5,221 bases of DNA. Source: Spirochaetaceae bacterium. GTDB lineage: Bacteria; Spirochaetota; Spirochaetia; Treponematales; Breznakiellaceae. Below are positions 1-5,211 of this stretch, one piece after another. The position numbers were made by a program, and so were the translations under genes. Location of the stretch: NCBI GenBank assembly GCA_031267955.1, contig JAIRYB010000237.1, forward strand, positions 1-5,221, written 5' to 3'. The notes beneath the pieces are model-generated. The model ran no database searches and was not told where the DNA came from. It was given only the letters and a program-made list of their open reading frames with translations. Numbering within the stretch: position 1 is the first letter of the stretch; each line of letters begins with the position of its first letter.

Positions 1-46
<46 letters not shown>

Positions 47-84
47 ACTGCTAATTCTTTATGGTACAAGGAATTATAAAACAT
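47..84 (-). CDS. 5' end of an unidentified gene, truncated at the poly-C run
   Basis: On the minus strand an ATG at 84-82 opens a frame reading MFYNSLYHKELAV before it enters the C run, where it would become poly-glycine. Thirteen codons are too few to identify a family. The reasons to believe in it are upstream. A GGAGG ribosome site (complement of 95-99) lies 10 bases before the ATG. A near-consensus promoter (175-203) points at it, and the codons stay open to the edge. The gene runs off the left end of the window, so nothing can be said about its product. If the frame is spurious, the promoter would still need some other transcript, such as a small RNA. Confidence 0.5.
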
Positions 85-168
85 CCGCGAACCGCCTCCG
101 TTTTTTTGGGATTTTTGCACTAAAATCCCGAAAAATTGCGCTAAAGCAAAAATTCATGCTGAATCTTA
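85..168 (-). promoter_or_regulatory. Structured 5' leader and ribosome site of the truncated left-end gene
   Basis: From the predicted transcription start (about 168) to the ATG at 84, the minus-strand leader is about 84 nt long. It holds a perfect 8-bp hairpin, GGGATTTT/AAAATCCC (arms 122-129 and 108-115, 6-nt loop). On the minus strand this is followed by A7 and then the GGAGG Shine-Dalgarno (95-99). Its inner bases can pair elsewhere instead: ATTTTTGC (146-153) is complementary to GCAAAAAT (111-118), and the two pairings exclude each other. Neither is followed by a U-tract, so this is not a classical terminator. A translational switch is possible but the stems are AU-rich and weak. I recognise no known riboswitch class. 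Confidence 0.4.
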
Positions 169-174
169 GAAAAA

Positions 175-203
175 AGTATACATAGCCGGGAAATTTTTGT
201 CAA
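175..203 (-). promoter_or_regulatory. Strong sigma70-type promoter, firing leftward
   Basis: On the minus strand there is a perfect -35 box TTGACA (203-198), a 17-bp spacer (197-181) and a -10 box TATACT (180-175), matching TATAAT at five of six positions. Transcription should start near 168 and run toward the window's left end. This is the best promoter by consensus in the window, and it lies upstream of the ribosome site and ATG of the truncated gene. Confidence 0.75.
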
Positions 204-305
204 GGAAAATATCAGAATGCGCGATAAACGCATAGAAATGAACTGCCCCGCAGGGCGCTAAGCCTGACCCGGAAAAATAAGCTCAGACAGACGTTCCCGA
301 AATTC

Positions 306-318
306 GGTGCCAGGCACC
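306..318. repeat. GGTGC/GCACC short palindrome
   Basis: GGTGCCAGGCACC forms a 5-bp stem with a CAG loop and is followed by AAAA. From memory, GTGCCTGGCAC-like palindromes recur in many genomes, sometimes near REP-associated (RAYT) transposase genes. That link is not shown by anything here, since no transposase is present. Confidence 0.5.
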
Positions 319-332
319 AAAATCGGCAGGGA

Positions 333-374
333 CGCCGTTTTCCGGCGCAGCCGGGCCGGCAGGACGCCGGCTGC
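333..374. repeat. Two adjacent GC-rich hairpins
   Basis: The first hairpin is CGCCG (333-337), loop TTTTC, CGGCG (343-347). The second is GCAGCCGG (347-354), 12-nt loop, CCGGCTGC (367-374), a perfect 8-bp stem. They share base 347, so they may fold alternately or stack. Both belong to the hairpin series of the 223-605 element. Confidence 0.5.
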
Positions 375-384
375 AATAGATCCA

Positions 385-409
385 TGAGTTTTTGCAAAGC
401 AAAAACTCA
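385..409. repeat. Perfect 11-bp inverted repeat with AAA loop
   Basis: TGAGTTTTTGC (385-395), loop AAA, GCAAAAACTCA (399-409) is a perfect 11-bp hairpin. The T5GC/GCA5 core resembles the arms in the left-end leader (111-118 and 146-153), so the same short motif is used repeatedly in this region. It has no U-tract after the stem on either strand, so I call it a repeat and not a terminator. It sits 8 bases from the next hairpin (418-438) and could act with it. Confidence 0.65.
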
Positions 410-417
410 AAGCAATG

Positions 418-438
418 AAAACGGCACGATGCCGTTTT
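418..438 (-). terminator. Probable bidirectional intrinsic terminator
   Basis: AAAACGGCA (418-426), loop CGA, TGCCGTTTT (430-438) forms a 9-bp stem with a GC core. It is flanked by A-runs on the left and T-runs on the right, the symmetry of a bidirectional rho-independent terminator. On the plus strand it ends in five T; on the minus strand in four. It is the first U-tailed hairpin downstream of the minus-strand lipoprotein gene, but about 220 bases beyond its stop. Terminating that transcript is likely but inferred. Confidence 0.5.
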
Positions 439-462
439 TCAGCAGCGCAAGGTATAGAAGGG

Positions 463-566
463 GGCGCGGAGCGCGCCACCGCAGGACCGGCCGGAGGGGC
501 GGTCCGAGGAGGCCGGAGCGGGTACCGCGGAGCCCCGGATAGCCCGGTCCCCGCCGGAGGCGGGGA
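463..566. repeat. GC-rich cluster of four hairpins
   Basis: Four stems follow each other closely. They are GGCGCG/CGCGCC (463-468 and 472-477, loop GAG), GGACCG/CGGTCC (484-489 and 500-505, with a further inner CC/GG pair), GCGG/CCGC (518-521 and 525-528) and TCCCCGCC/GGCGGGGA (548-555 and 559-566, loop GGA). The stretch is far richer in GC than the flanking AT-rich spacer. Loops of GGA or GAG type recur, as in repeat families made of degenerate hairpins. No coding signal is seen. Confidence 0.55.
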
Positions 567-604
567 TGCGCCCAAAACCGGGACGGAAATTTTTATGCGT
601 TTAT

Positions 605-620
605 CCCGGTTTGTTCCGGG
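605..620. repeat. CCCGG/CCGGG hairpin downstream of the lipoprotein gene
   Basis: CCCGG (605-609), 6-nt loop, CCGGG (616-620). It is about 40 bases beyond the lipoprotein stop codon. On the minus strand the stem is followed by ATAAACGC and not by a T-run, so it is at most a weak terminator or an RNA 3'-end stabiliser. It starts at the right terminus of the 223-605 element. Confidence 0.4.
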
Positions 621-659
621 TTTAGCCTGGGCTGCGGAAGGGCTATGTCCGGCCCGAGC

Positions 660-1664
660 CTATTGGATTGCCTCAAGCCAGGCGCCGAAAACCCACCCGT
701 CCGCCGGTTCCGTGATGCGGTACCACCGCGCCGTCCGGCCGCCGACGTCGAATTCATCGGATGTTTCCTCAACAGCACGGAGCTCTGCGGCATACTCAAG
801 CCGGACAACCACAGGCGACGAGGCATCCGGGCTTTCGCGCACATGCGCGTCATCATCGATTACCATGAACAGCGCATCCGTTTCCCGCGCCGGGACGGCG
901 GAATCGGGCGCCGCAAGGGCCAGTATATCTTCGGCAAAAATTGATTCGGGATAATCGTAAAGCGCGGAATCAAGCAAAGCCTGGCGGCGGTTCCGCTCCT
1001 TGTCCGGATCCAGGGTCTCGGCGGTTTGCAGCAGGATGGAAGACTGCACGTCCACATCGTTATAGGAAATCGCGGAGGTTTTGATAAATAAATTTCTGCG
1101 GTAGACCTCGCCTACAGGGTCGTAGGCATCCATCCTGATAAAGCCGTCTCTTTCGGTTTCGGGGAACACGCCCAGTACGGTCTTGCGGGGCAGGATATAA
1201 TCGCTGGCGTCAATATTCCTCGGTGTCCGGTAAAGGTTCGCCCTTTCATCGGACACAACCGCCAAAACGCTGCCCACGGTCGTCTGATTCGCGAAAACCA
1301 GCCCCTCCGTGCCGGTGTCCCGCCTGACTTGGTAGTAATCATACACCGCTTTGGTGTAGGGGTCTGTCGCCTTCCTCGTTTCCGCCGCGGTCAGCTGTAG
1401 TTTTTCGCCGAGCGAAAGAGGTTCGGCGGCCCTGAGAACGTCCGTCTCGGCCCCGGTATCCTTGCCGGCCTCAAAGGTATAGAGCCACCTCCCGACGCGC
1501 AGCGGGTACCCGGAACCGGCCGCAGCCGGGGCTTCGGGTTCTTCAGCGGCAGCCCTCGCGTCCGCCGTTGCCGCCGCTGTTTCCGCAGGCTCCTTGTTTG
1601 AACAGCCTGCCGGTAAAAGAAGGGCGCCTATTATAGCGGAAAAAAACAAGACATATTTACCCAT
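660..1664 (-). CDS. Lipoprotein with SH3-like (SH3b) domains
   Basis: The product is 334 residues. Residues 1-20 form a lipoprotein signal peptide (MGKYVLFFSAIIGALLLPAG) with a relaxed lipobox LPAGC, so Cys21 should be lipidated and the protein anchored to a membrane facing the periplasm. Residues 22-52 are an Ala/Glu-rich linker. The C-terminal domain (about 263-333) reads like a bacterial SH3 domain: a start resembling AHVRESPDASSPVVVRL, then RWYRI and GWVFGAWL. Two weaker SH3-like segments seem to lie at about 53-130 and 131-200, separated from the last by a helical, charged stretch (201-245). SH3b domains usually bind peptidoglycan or peptides, so a cell-envelope role is likely, but no enzyme domain is seen. 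The start is well supported: AAGGAG (complement of 1672-1677) lies 7 bases before the ATG, with a promoter at 1697-1725. It is divergent from the exported-protein gene and appears monocistronic. Confidence 0.85.
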   Translation of the reverse strand: MGKYVLFFSAIIGALLLPAGCSNKEPAETAAATADARAAAEEPEAPAAAGSGYPLRVGRWLYTFEAGKDTGAETDVLRAAEPLSLGEKLQLTAAETRKATDPYTKAVYDYYQVRRDTGTEGLVFANQTTVGSVLAVVSDERANLYRTPRNIDASDYILPRKTVLGVFPETERDGFIRMDAYDPVGEVYRRNLFIKTSAISYNDVDVQSSILLQTAETLDPDKERNRRQALLDSALYDYPESIFAEDILALAAPDSAVPARETDALFMVIDDDAHVRESPDASSPVVVRLEYAAELRAVEETSDEFDVGGRTARWYRITEPADGWVFGAWLEAIQ

Positions 1665-1696
1665 TTTTATACTCCTTTAAATACCGCTGGTTGCAG

Positions 1697-1725
1697 AGTA
1701 TATACAAAATATCGAAAAATAACAA
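1697..1725 (-). promoter_or_regulatory. Promoter of the lipoprotein gene
   Basis: On the minus strand, TTGTTA (1725-1720, four of six to TTGACA), a 17-bp spacer, and TATACT (1702-1697, five of six to TATAAT). The predicted start near 1690 leaves a 5' leader of about 25 nt carrying the AAGGAG ribosome site. The -10 hexamer and spacing are identical to those of the promoter at 175-203. Confidence 0.6.
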
Positions 1726-1820
1726 TACAATGAGCGGAGGAGCGATAAGCACATAGGCGGATAAGCGGAAATCGCGGGCGCTTTTAATTAAAGGGGGCTG
1801 GTAATTTATGGGAAAATATG

Positions 1821-1831
1821 TACAATATAGT
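1821..1831 (+). promoter_or_regulatory. Possible -10 region for the exported-protein gene
   Basis: TACAAT (1821-1826) and the overlapping TATAGT (1826-1831) each match TATAAT at five of six positions, 60-70 bases before the ATG at 1891. No good -35 box lies 16-18 bases upstream of either, so this is a weak call. The surrounding 1741-1863 also holds a palindrome TTTAATTAAA (1783-1792) and a repeated GATAAGC (1744-1750, 1760-1766), either of which could be a regulator site; none is recognised. Confidence 0.3.
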
Positions 1832-1890
1832 ATACGAGTCTTTTTTGGAAAACCCGAGGGGTCTTGAAAATTGAGGGAGAGGGTTTGTGT

Positions 1891-2349
1891 ATGAAGAAAA
1901 CTCTGATCGCGGCGGGATTTTGGCTGTTCATCGCGACGGCGGGTTTCGGGCAGGCCCGGTTTGTTTACGGAACCGGGGTGGGAAGGTCCTTTGAGGAAGC
2001 TTCCTACAGATCCGTCGGCCTGGAAGAGGCGCTTCTATCCTATACCATCGAAAAATTTAAGGTTGTCGCTTCGATCCTGTACTCCGGCTACAACAATACG
2101 GGCCGGTTTGAGACTTTTATGGTCCGCGATCCTTCCTGGGCGTTCAGTTCCAACATAGTACCGGTGTTTTTTATGGAATTAAAGGGCAGGCTGGACACCC
2201 GCTACACTGATTTGGTTAAAAATTCCGGGTACGGCGGGATGGTGTCGGTCCTGTACATACGCAGAAAGGTATCCGGCGAGGAAGACGCGGGTATTAACAC
2301 CGAATTTATCATAGACGCCATCCGTTTCCCGTTCACGCCGGTACAGTAG
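1891..2349 (+). CDS. Small exported protein of unknown function
   Basis: The 152-residue product begins with a clear Sec signal peptide: MKK, then a hydrophobic core (TLIAAGFWLFIATAGFG). Cleavage is probably near residues 21-22 (FGQ-A or GQA-R); there is no lipobox cysteine. The mature part, about 130 residues, has alternating hydrophobic and polar segments (FKVVASILYSGY, WAFSSNIVPVFFMEL, GGMVSVLYIRR) that suggest beta-strands, and no cysteine. I do not recognise the family. A periplasmic or outer-membrane-associated location is inferred from the signal peptide only. An in-frame TTG at 1864 would add nine residues, but the ATG at 1891 puts the signal peptide at the terminus and has a purine-rich ribosome site (GAGGGAGAGGG, 1873-1883) 7 bases upstream. 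It is divergent from the lipoprotein gene and convergent with the HAD gene. Confidence 0.75.
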   Translation: MKKTLIAAGFWLFIATAGFGQARFVYGTGVGRSFEEASYRSVGLEEALLSYTIEKFKVVASILYSGYNNTGRFETFMVRDPSWAFSSNIVPVFFMELKGRLDTRYTDLVKNSGYGGMVSVLYIRRKVSGEEDAGINTEFIIDAIRFPFTPVQ

Positions 2350-2351
2350 GG

Positions 2352-2394
2352 CGGCAGGCGCGATAAGGCTGCCGGATACAGCGGGCCGGCCGGC
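2352..2394. terminator. GC-rich inverted repeats between convergent genes
   Basis: The 57-base gap between the exported-protein gene and the HAD gene holds CGGCAG/CTGCCG (2352-2357 and 2369-2374, 11-nt loop) and the self-complementary GCCGGCCGGC (2385-2394). Their position between two converging stop codons suggests transcription ends here, but neither stem has a T-run on either side, so this is not a classical intrinsic terminator. Confidence 0.3.
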
Positions 2395-2406
2395 ACAGCG
2401 GGACGG

Positions 2407-3249
2407 TCAGCGGGGCGGGGGAAGCGGCTCGGTTCCTAAAATGAAGCGCTCGACAAGGTCCGCGATGCCGTCGTCATCATTGGTCCTGCCGGTAACAAGG
2501 CAGGCGCTTTCCTTGAGCCGCTCGTCCCCGTTCAGCATGGCGACCCCGTAACCGGCCCAGCGGATCATGGCCTCGTCGTTCATGGAATCCCCCACGGCCA
2601 TCACCTCTTCCCGTTTGACGCCGACGGCTTCCGCTACCTTTGCCAGCGACGTGCCCTTGTCGATCCCCGGCGGCAGGATCTCCAGGAAGTACGGCTTGCT
2701 GGTAAAAAGCGTTACATCGTCGCCTATATACGAACGGAAAAGGTCTTCCAAAGGCCGAAGTATCATCGGATCGCCGGGGATGAGCAGCCTGTAACAGCCG
2801 TCCCTGATTTTTGCGCGGAAATCTTCCAGAACCACCTGCCTTAGCCCGATAAGCTTTTGGGCGTAATCGTCAAATTCATTTTTCCGGGAGACGTACAGTA
2901 TAGCCCCTTCGTATATCTGTACCGGGAAACCTTCGGCGCTGGCCAGATCGTAGGCGATCAGGGCCGCGTCGGGGGGCAGGCGCGCTTCGAAAACCAGCTT
3001 TCCGGTATGGCTTTCCTGGATAAGCGCCCCGTTATCGCAGATCAGGTACCCGGGCCGCTTGTGCAGCCCCAGCTGCCCGCTGAACTTTTCCATTGCCTGG
3101 GGTATTCTGCCCGAGGCCAATACCACGCCGACGCCGGTTTTTATCGCTTTTTTGATAATGTTCCGGGTATAAAAGGAAATGGTAAGATCCGAACGCAGAA
3201 GGGTATCGTCCAGATCAAGGGCAAGCAGGCGGACGGGAACAGGCTTCAT
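2407..3249 (-). CDS. Cof-type HAD-superfamily phosphatase (subclass IIB)
   Basis: This is a cytoplasmic hydrolase of the Cof/HAD-IIB family, typically magnesium-dependent phosphatases acting on sugar phosphates, nucleotides or cofactor precursors; the substrate cannot be read from sequence. In the 280-residue product, motif I is LDLDDTLL (nucleophile Asp12, acid/base Asp14) and motif II is VVLASGR (Ser46). Motif III Lys198 lies in GIDKGTSLAKV, and motif IV is GDSMND (Asp221, Asp225). The alpha/beta cap typical of IIB enzymes fills about 80-190, and length is normal for the family. The catalytic set is complete. I chose the ATG at 3249 because motif I then starts at the usual distance from the N-terminus. 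It lacks a clear ribosome site, whereas an in-frame TTG at 3285 has AGGA (3295-3298) 9 bases upstream and would give 292 residues. The gene is divergent from parA with about 35-70 bases between, so their control regions overlap. Confidence 0.9.
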   Translation of the reverse strand: MKPVPVRLLALDLDDTLLRSDLTISFYTRNIIKKAIKTGVGVVLASGRIPQAMEKFSGQLGLHKRPGYLICDNGALIQESHTGKLVFEARLPPDAALIAYDLASAEGFPVQIYEGAILYVSRKNEFDDYAQKLIGLRQVVLEDFRAKIRDGCYRLLIPGDPMILRPLEDLFRSYIGDDVTLFTSKPYFLEILPPGIDKGTSLAKVAEAVGVKREEVMAVGDSMNDEAMIRWAGYGVAMLNGDERLKESACLVTGRTNDDDGIADLVERFILGTEPLPPPR

Positions 3250-3305
3250 GTAGTAATCATAAACCCGCGCCCCCGGATTTTTCAATAGCAATATTCCTGC
3301 TTATC

Positions 3306-3314
3306 TGATATAAT
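3306..3314 (+). promoter_or_regulatory. Extended -10 promoter of parA-parB, giving a leaderless mRNA
   Basis: TGATATAAT is a perfect extended -10 element (TGn followed by consensus TATAAT, 3309-3314). The best sequence at -35 distance, TAGCAA (3286-3291), is poor, as extended -10 promoters allow. Transcription would start at about 3320-3322, on the parA ATG at 3321. There is no purine-rich ribosome site before that ATG. Confidence 0.6.
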
Positions 3315-3320
3315 AATTTC

Positions 3321-4085
3321 ATGGGTATCACCTATGTTTTTGTGAACCAGAAGGGGGGGGTCGGGAAGACTACATCGGCGATCAATATCGGCGCATATCT
3401 TGCGGAACAGGGAAAATCGGCGCTTTTGGTGGATTTTGATTCCCAGGCGAACCTTTCCAGCGGCATCGGGATAAGGAACGCCAGGCCGGGGATCTACGAG
3501 CTTATTTCGGGAAAGGCTTCCGCCGAACAGGCGATCAGGCAGACCGCGACTCCCGGCCTGTCGGTAATTCCCGCCAGCATCGATCTTTCCGGGGCGGCTG
3601 TCGAGCTTATCGGGCAGAAAAACCGGGATTATTACCTGAAAAACGCCCTGGCCCCGGCAAAGGAAAAATTCGATTTCCTCCTGATCGACTGCCCCCCCTC
3701 CCTGGGGATACTTACGCTGAACGGCATGACCGCCGCCGACGCGGTGCTGATCCCCATGCAGTGCGAGTATTTTGCCCTGGAAGGCCTTACCCTGCTTCTC
3801 AAGACAATACAGCGCATCCAAAAAAGCCTGAACCCCGGCCTTGCTATGGGTGGCATCTTCTTTACTATGTACGATCAGAGAACCCGCCTTGCCCAGGAAG
3901 TGGTAAAGCGGGTCAGCGCCTATTTTAGGGACAAAGTTTTTACCACGATTATCCCGAGGAACGTGCGCCTTTCCGAGGCCCCTTCCCACGGCCTTCCCAT
4001 ATCCAAATACGATCCCCAAAGTTCCGGGGCCCTGGCCTATAAAAGCCTTGCCCGGGAGGTGGCGCAGCGTGGCCTTAAAGCATAG
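3321..4085 (+). CDS. parA: Chromosome-partitioning ATPase ParA (Soj)
   Basis: ParA is a deviant-Walker ATPase that binds DNA non-specifically as an ATP dimer and is driven by ParB in segregating the replication origin. The 254-residue product is full length for the small chromosomal (Soj) type, without the N-terminal HTH of large plasmid ParAs. Visible motifs are KGGVGKTT (11-18, with the signature Lys11 and Lys16), DFDSQ (38-42), Walker B LLIDCPPS (120-127, Asp123), FTMYDQRTRL (181-190) and the C-terminal IPRNVRLSEAPSHG typical of Soj. An in-frame TGA at 3306 leaves ATG 3321 as the only possible start before the P-loop. Codons for the P-loop create a run of eight G (3353-3360). parB overlaps its last 17 bases. 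The second motif has Ser41 where most Soj proteins have Pro (DxDPQ), a mild variation. Confidence 0.95.
   Translation: MGITYVFVNQKGGVGKTTSAINIGAYLAEQGKSALLVDFDSQANLSSGIGIRNARPGIYELISGKASAEQAIRQTATPGLSVIPASIDLSGAAVELIGQKNRDYYLKNALAPAKEKFDFLLIDCPPSLGILTLNGMTAADAVLIPMQCEYFALEGLTLLLKTIQRIQKSLNPGLAMGGIFFTMYDQRTRLAQEVVKRVSAYFRDKVFTTIIPRNVRLSEAPSHGLPISKYDPQSSGALAYKSLAREVAQRGLKA
4054..4062 (+). promoter_or_regulatory. Ribosome binding site of parB inside parA
   Basis: GGGAGGTGG contains GGAGGTG, a close match to the anti-Shine-Dalgarno complement. The core GGAGG (4055-4059) is 9 bases before the GTG at 4069. It fixes parB's start at that GTG and not at the in-frame TTG at 4048, which lies before the site. 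Because it sits within the parA coding sequence, ribosomes finishing parA would uncover it. Confidence 0.8.
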
Positions 4086-5040
4086 CCCCCTTGGAAAGGG
4101 CGTGGACGCCCTGTTCCCCCCGGACGGCCAGGAAGATTTTGCCTATAACGAAAACGCCACGCCCGGCGCGGAAATCCCCGACCCGCTCGAAGCGGATACC
4201 GGCGCCCTCCCCGGGACGGGCGCGGCAAAAGACGGGGTCATCGTAGTCCCCCTGGACAGGATCGCCGCCAACCCCAGCCAGCCGCGCAAGGATTTTGCCG
4301 AAGACGGCATGAAGGAACTGACGGACTCTATACGGGAACACGGCATTATCTCGCCGCCCATTGTGGAAGAAACCGGGGACGGCGCCTACATGATTGTTAT
4401 GGGCGAGCGGCGTATCAGGGCGGCAAGGGCGGCCGGGCTTACCGAGGCGCCGGTGCTTGTCCGTTCCTATTCCGAAGTAAAGCGGATGGAAGTCGCCCTT
4501 GTCGAGAACATACAGCGGGTGGACCTGAACCCGGTAGAAGAGGCAATGGCCTACCGCCAGCTTATGGAACTTACCGGCCTTTCCCAGGACGAGATGGCCG
4601 CCCGTGTCGGGAAAAACCGCAGCACCGTGGCCAACACCCTAAGGCTGCTCAGGCTGCCTCAGCCCATGCTGGACGCCCTGGTGTCCGGCCTTCTGTCCCC
4701 GGGCCACGGCCGCGCCCTGCTTTCCGTGGCGGAGGGGGCGAATCAGGAGGCCCTTTTCCGGGAAATTACCGGCAAGGGGCTTTCAGTGCGCGAGGCGGAG
4801 AAGCGGGCCGCGGCCCTTAACGCCGGCCAGGGGAAAAGCTCCGTGGAGGTCCACATCCTCAACAGGGATCCCCCGCCCTCCCGCGACCCGGAACTGGCCG
4901 CGATGGAGCAGCGTTTTATCGACACCCTGGGAACAAAGGTGGCAATCAGCGGGGATCTGGAAAAGGGGACGATCAAGATCGATTACTATTCGATGGACGA
5001 CCTGGACCGGCTGCTGGGCATACTGGGCGGCCCGGGATAA
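4069..5040 (+). CDS. parB: Chromosome-partitioning protein ParB (Spo0J family)
   Basis: ParB binds parS sites near the origin, spreads along DNA as a CTP-dependent sliding clamp and stimulates ParA's ATPase. The 323-residue product is slightly longer than many chromosomal ParBs. The N-terminus has the ParA-contacting signature LGKGVDALF (residues 8-16), followed by a Pro/Gly/Asp-rich linker. The ParB/Srx CTPase domain shows NPSQPRKDF (68-76), GERRIRAAR (112-120) and ENIQRVDLNPVEEA (146-159). GERR and ENxxR are the nucleotide-binding motifs. A helix-turn-helix is at about 170-197 (GLSQDEMAARVGKNRSTVANTLRLL), then LSPGHGRALL (209-218), and a C-terminal dimerisation segment at about 296-319. The GTG start follows from the ribosome site at 4054-4062 and gives the family's usual N-terminus; it overlaps parA by 17 bases in another frame. 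No parS-like palindrome is seen in the window. Confidence 0.95.
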   Translation: MALKHSPLGKGVDALFPPDGQEDFAYNENATPGAEIPDPLEADTGALPGTGAAKDGVIVVPLDRIAANPSQPRKDFAEDGMKELTDSIREHGIISPPIVEETGDGAYMIVMGERRIRAARAAGLTEAPVLVRSYSEVKRMEVALVENIQRVDLNPVEEAMAYRQLMELTGLSQDEMAARVGKNRSTVANTLRLLRLPQPMLDALVSGLLSPGHGRALLSVAEGANQEALFREITGKGLSVREAEKRAAALNAGQGKSSVEVHILNRDPPPSRDPELAAMEQRFIDTLGTKVAISGDLEKGTIKIDYYSMDDLDRLLGILGGPG

Positions 5041-5051
5041 GGGATATCCCT
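5040..5051. repeat. 12-bp perfect palindrome at the parB stop codon
   Basis: AGGGATATCCCT is a perfect palindrome beginning on the last base of the parB stop codon. It is not parS-like and has no T-run directly after it, though GGGGTTTT follows at 5056-5063. It could be part of an RNA 3' structure or a protein site; nothing identifies it. Confidence 0.4.
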
Positions 5052-5153
5052 GAAAGGGGTTTTCAAAAAGCCATTCTTAAAACCGGCTGAACTATCGTAA
5101 CTATTCAATCGTAGCGCGATTTCAGAACCTTTCTTGTTCTCTAATGCTTTTAC

Positions 5154-5175
5154 AAAGGGGGCTACCGCCCCCTTT
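5154..5175 (+). terminator. Probable terminator downstream of parB
   Basis: AAAGGGGGC (5154-5162), loop TACC, GCCCCCTTT (5167-5175) is a perfect 9-bp stem with a six-base GC core. The T-run is short (three, then CGC), so intrinsic termination may be partial. It lies about 114 bases after parB. The symmetric A/T flanks would let it work from both directions, for example against a convergent gene beyond the window. Confidence 0.5.
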
Positions 5176-5196
5176 CGCTCCCAATCGGCTCATTTC

Positions 5197-5211
5197 GGGG
5201 CTAAAAGCCCC
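5197..5211 (+). terminator. Second hairpin, possible tandem terminator
   Basis: GGGGCT (5197-5202), loop AAA, AGCCCC (5206-5211), followed by TTCATT. It is 21 bases beyond the 5154-5175 hairpin, giving a tandem arrangement. The tail is only weakly T-rich. The rest of the gene-free 5041-5221 stretch holds AACTAT twice (5090-5095, 5099-5104) and AGAAC/GTTCT (5124-5128, 5136-5140), with no open frame of note on either strand. Confidence 0.4.

Larger units (their letters stand above)
223..605. repeat. Hairpin-tiled non-coding element bounded by inverted repeats
   Basis: This 383-bp stretch has no believable gene; the open frames through it have no recognisable domains. Its ends are an inverted repeat: GATAAACGCATAGAAAT at 223-239 matches the complement of 589-605 at 16 of 17 positions, with 12 perfect bases at the outer ends. 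Inside lie at least nine separate perfect stems of 4 to 11 bp, with arms starting at 245, 306, 333, 347, 385, 418, 463, 484 and 548. This looks like a non-autonomous mobile or REP/MITE-like repeat cluster, or a structured RNA. I see no clear target-site duplication outside the ends and no transposase. Copy number in the genome would decide the class. Confidence 0.5.

Noticed and set aside
108..129. Intrinsic terminator at the GGGATTTT hairpin
   Set aside because: The T7 run lies before the stem on the plus strand and becomes A7 after the stem on the minus strand, so no U-tail follows it in either direction.
212..575. Minus-strand open frames of 61 and 105 codons in the left spacer
   Set aside because: Low-complexity Pro/Ala/Arg or Cys/Arg-rich peptides produced by GC-rich hairpins, with no family resemblance or ribosome site.
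385..620. A CRISPR array from the series of palindromes
   Set aside because: The stems differ from one another and are not a direct repeat with regular spacers.
415..954. Plus-strand open frame of 179 codons
   Set aside because: It crosses the hairpin region and then runs antisense to the lipoprotein gene; its Ser/Ala/Arg-rich protein has no domain, and no ribosome site was seen.
2857..3288. Plus-strand open frame of 143 codons antisense to the HAD gene
   Set aside because: Lies within the HAD gene, whose four catalytic motifs show which strand is coding.
3282..4019. Minus-strand open frame of 245 codons antisense to parA
   Set aside because: A mirror of the highly conserved parA coding sequence; no recognisable domain in its translation.
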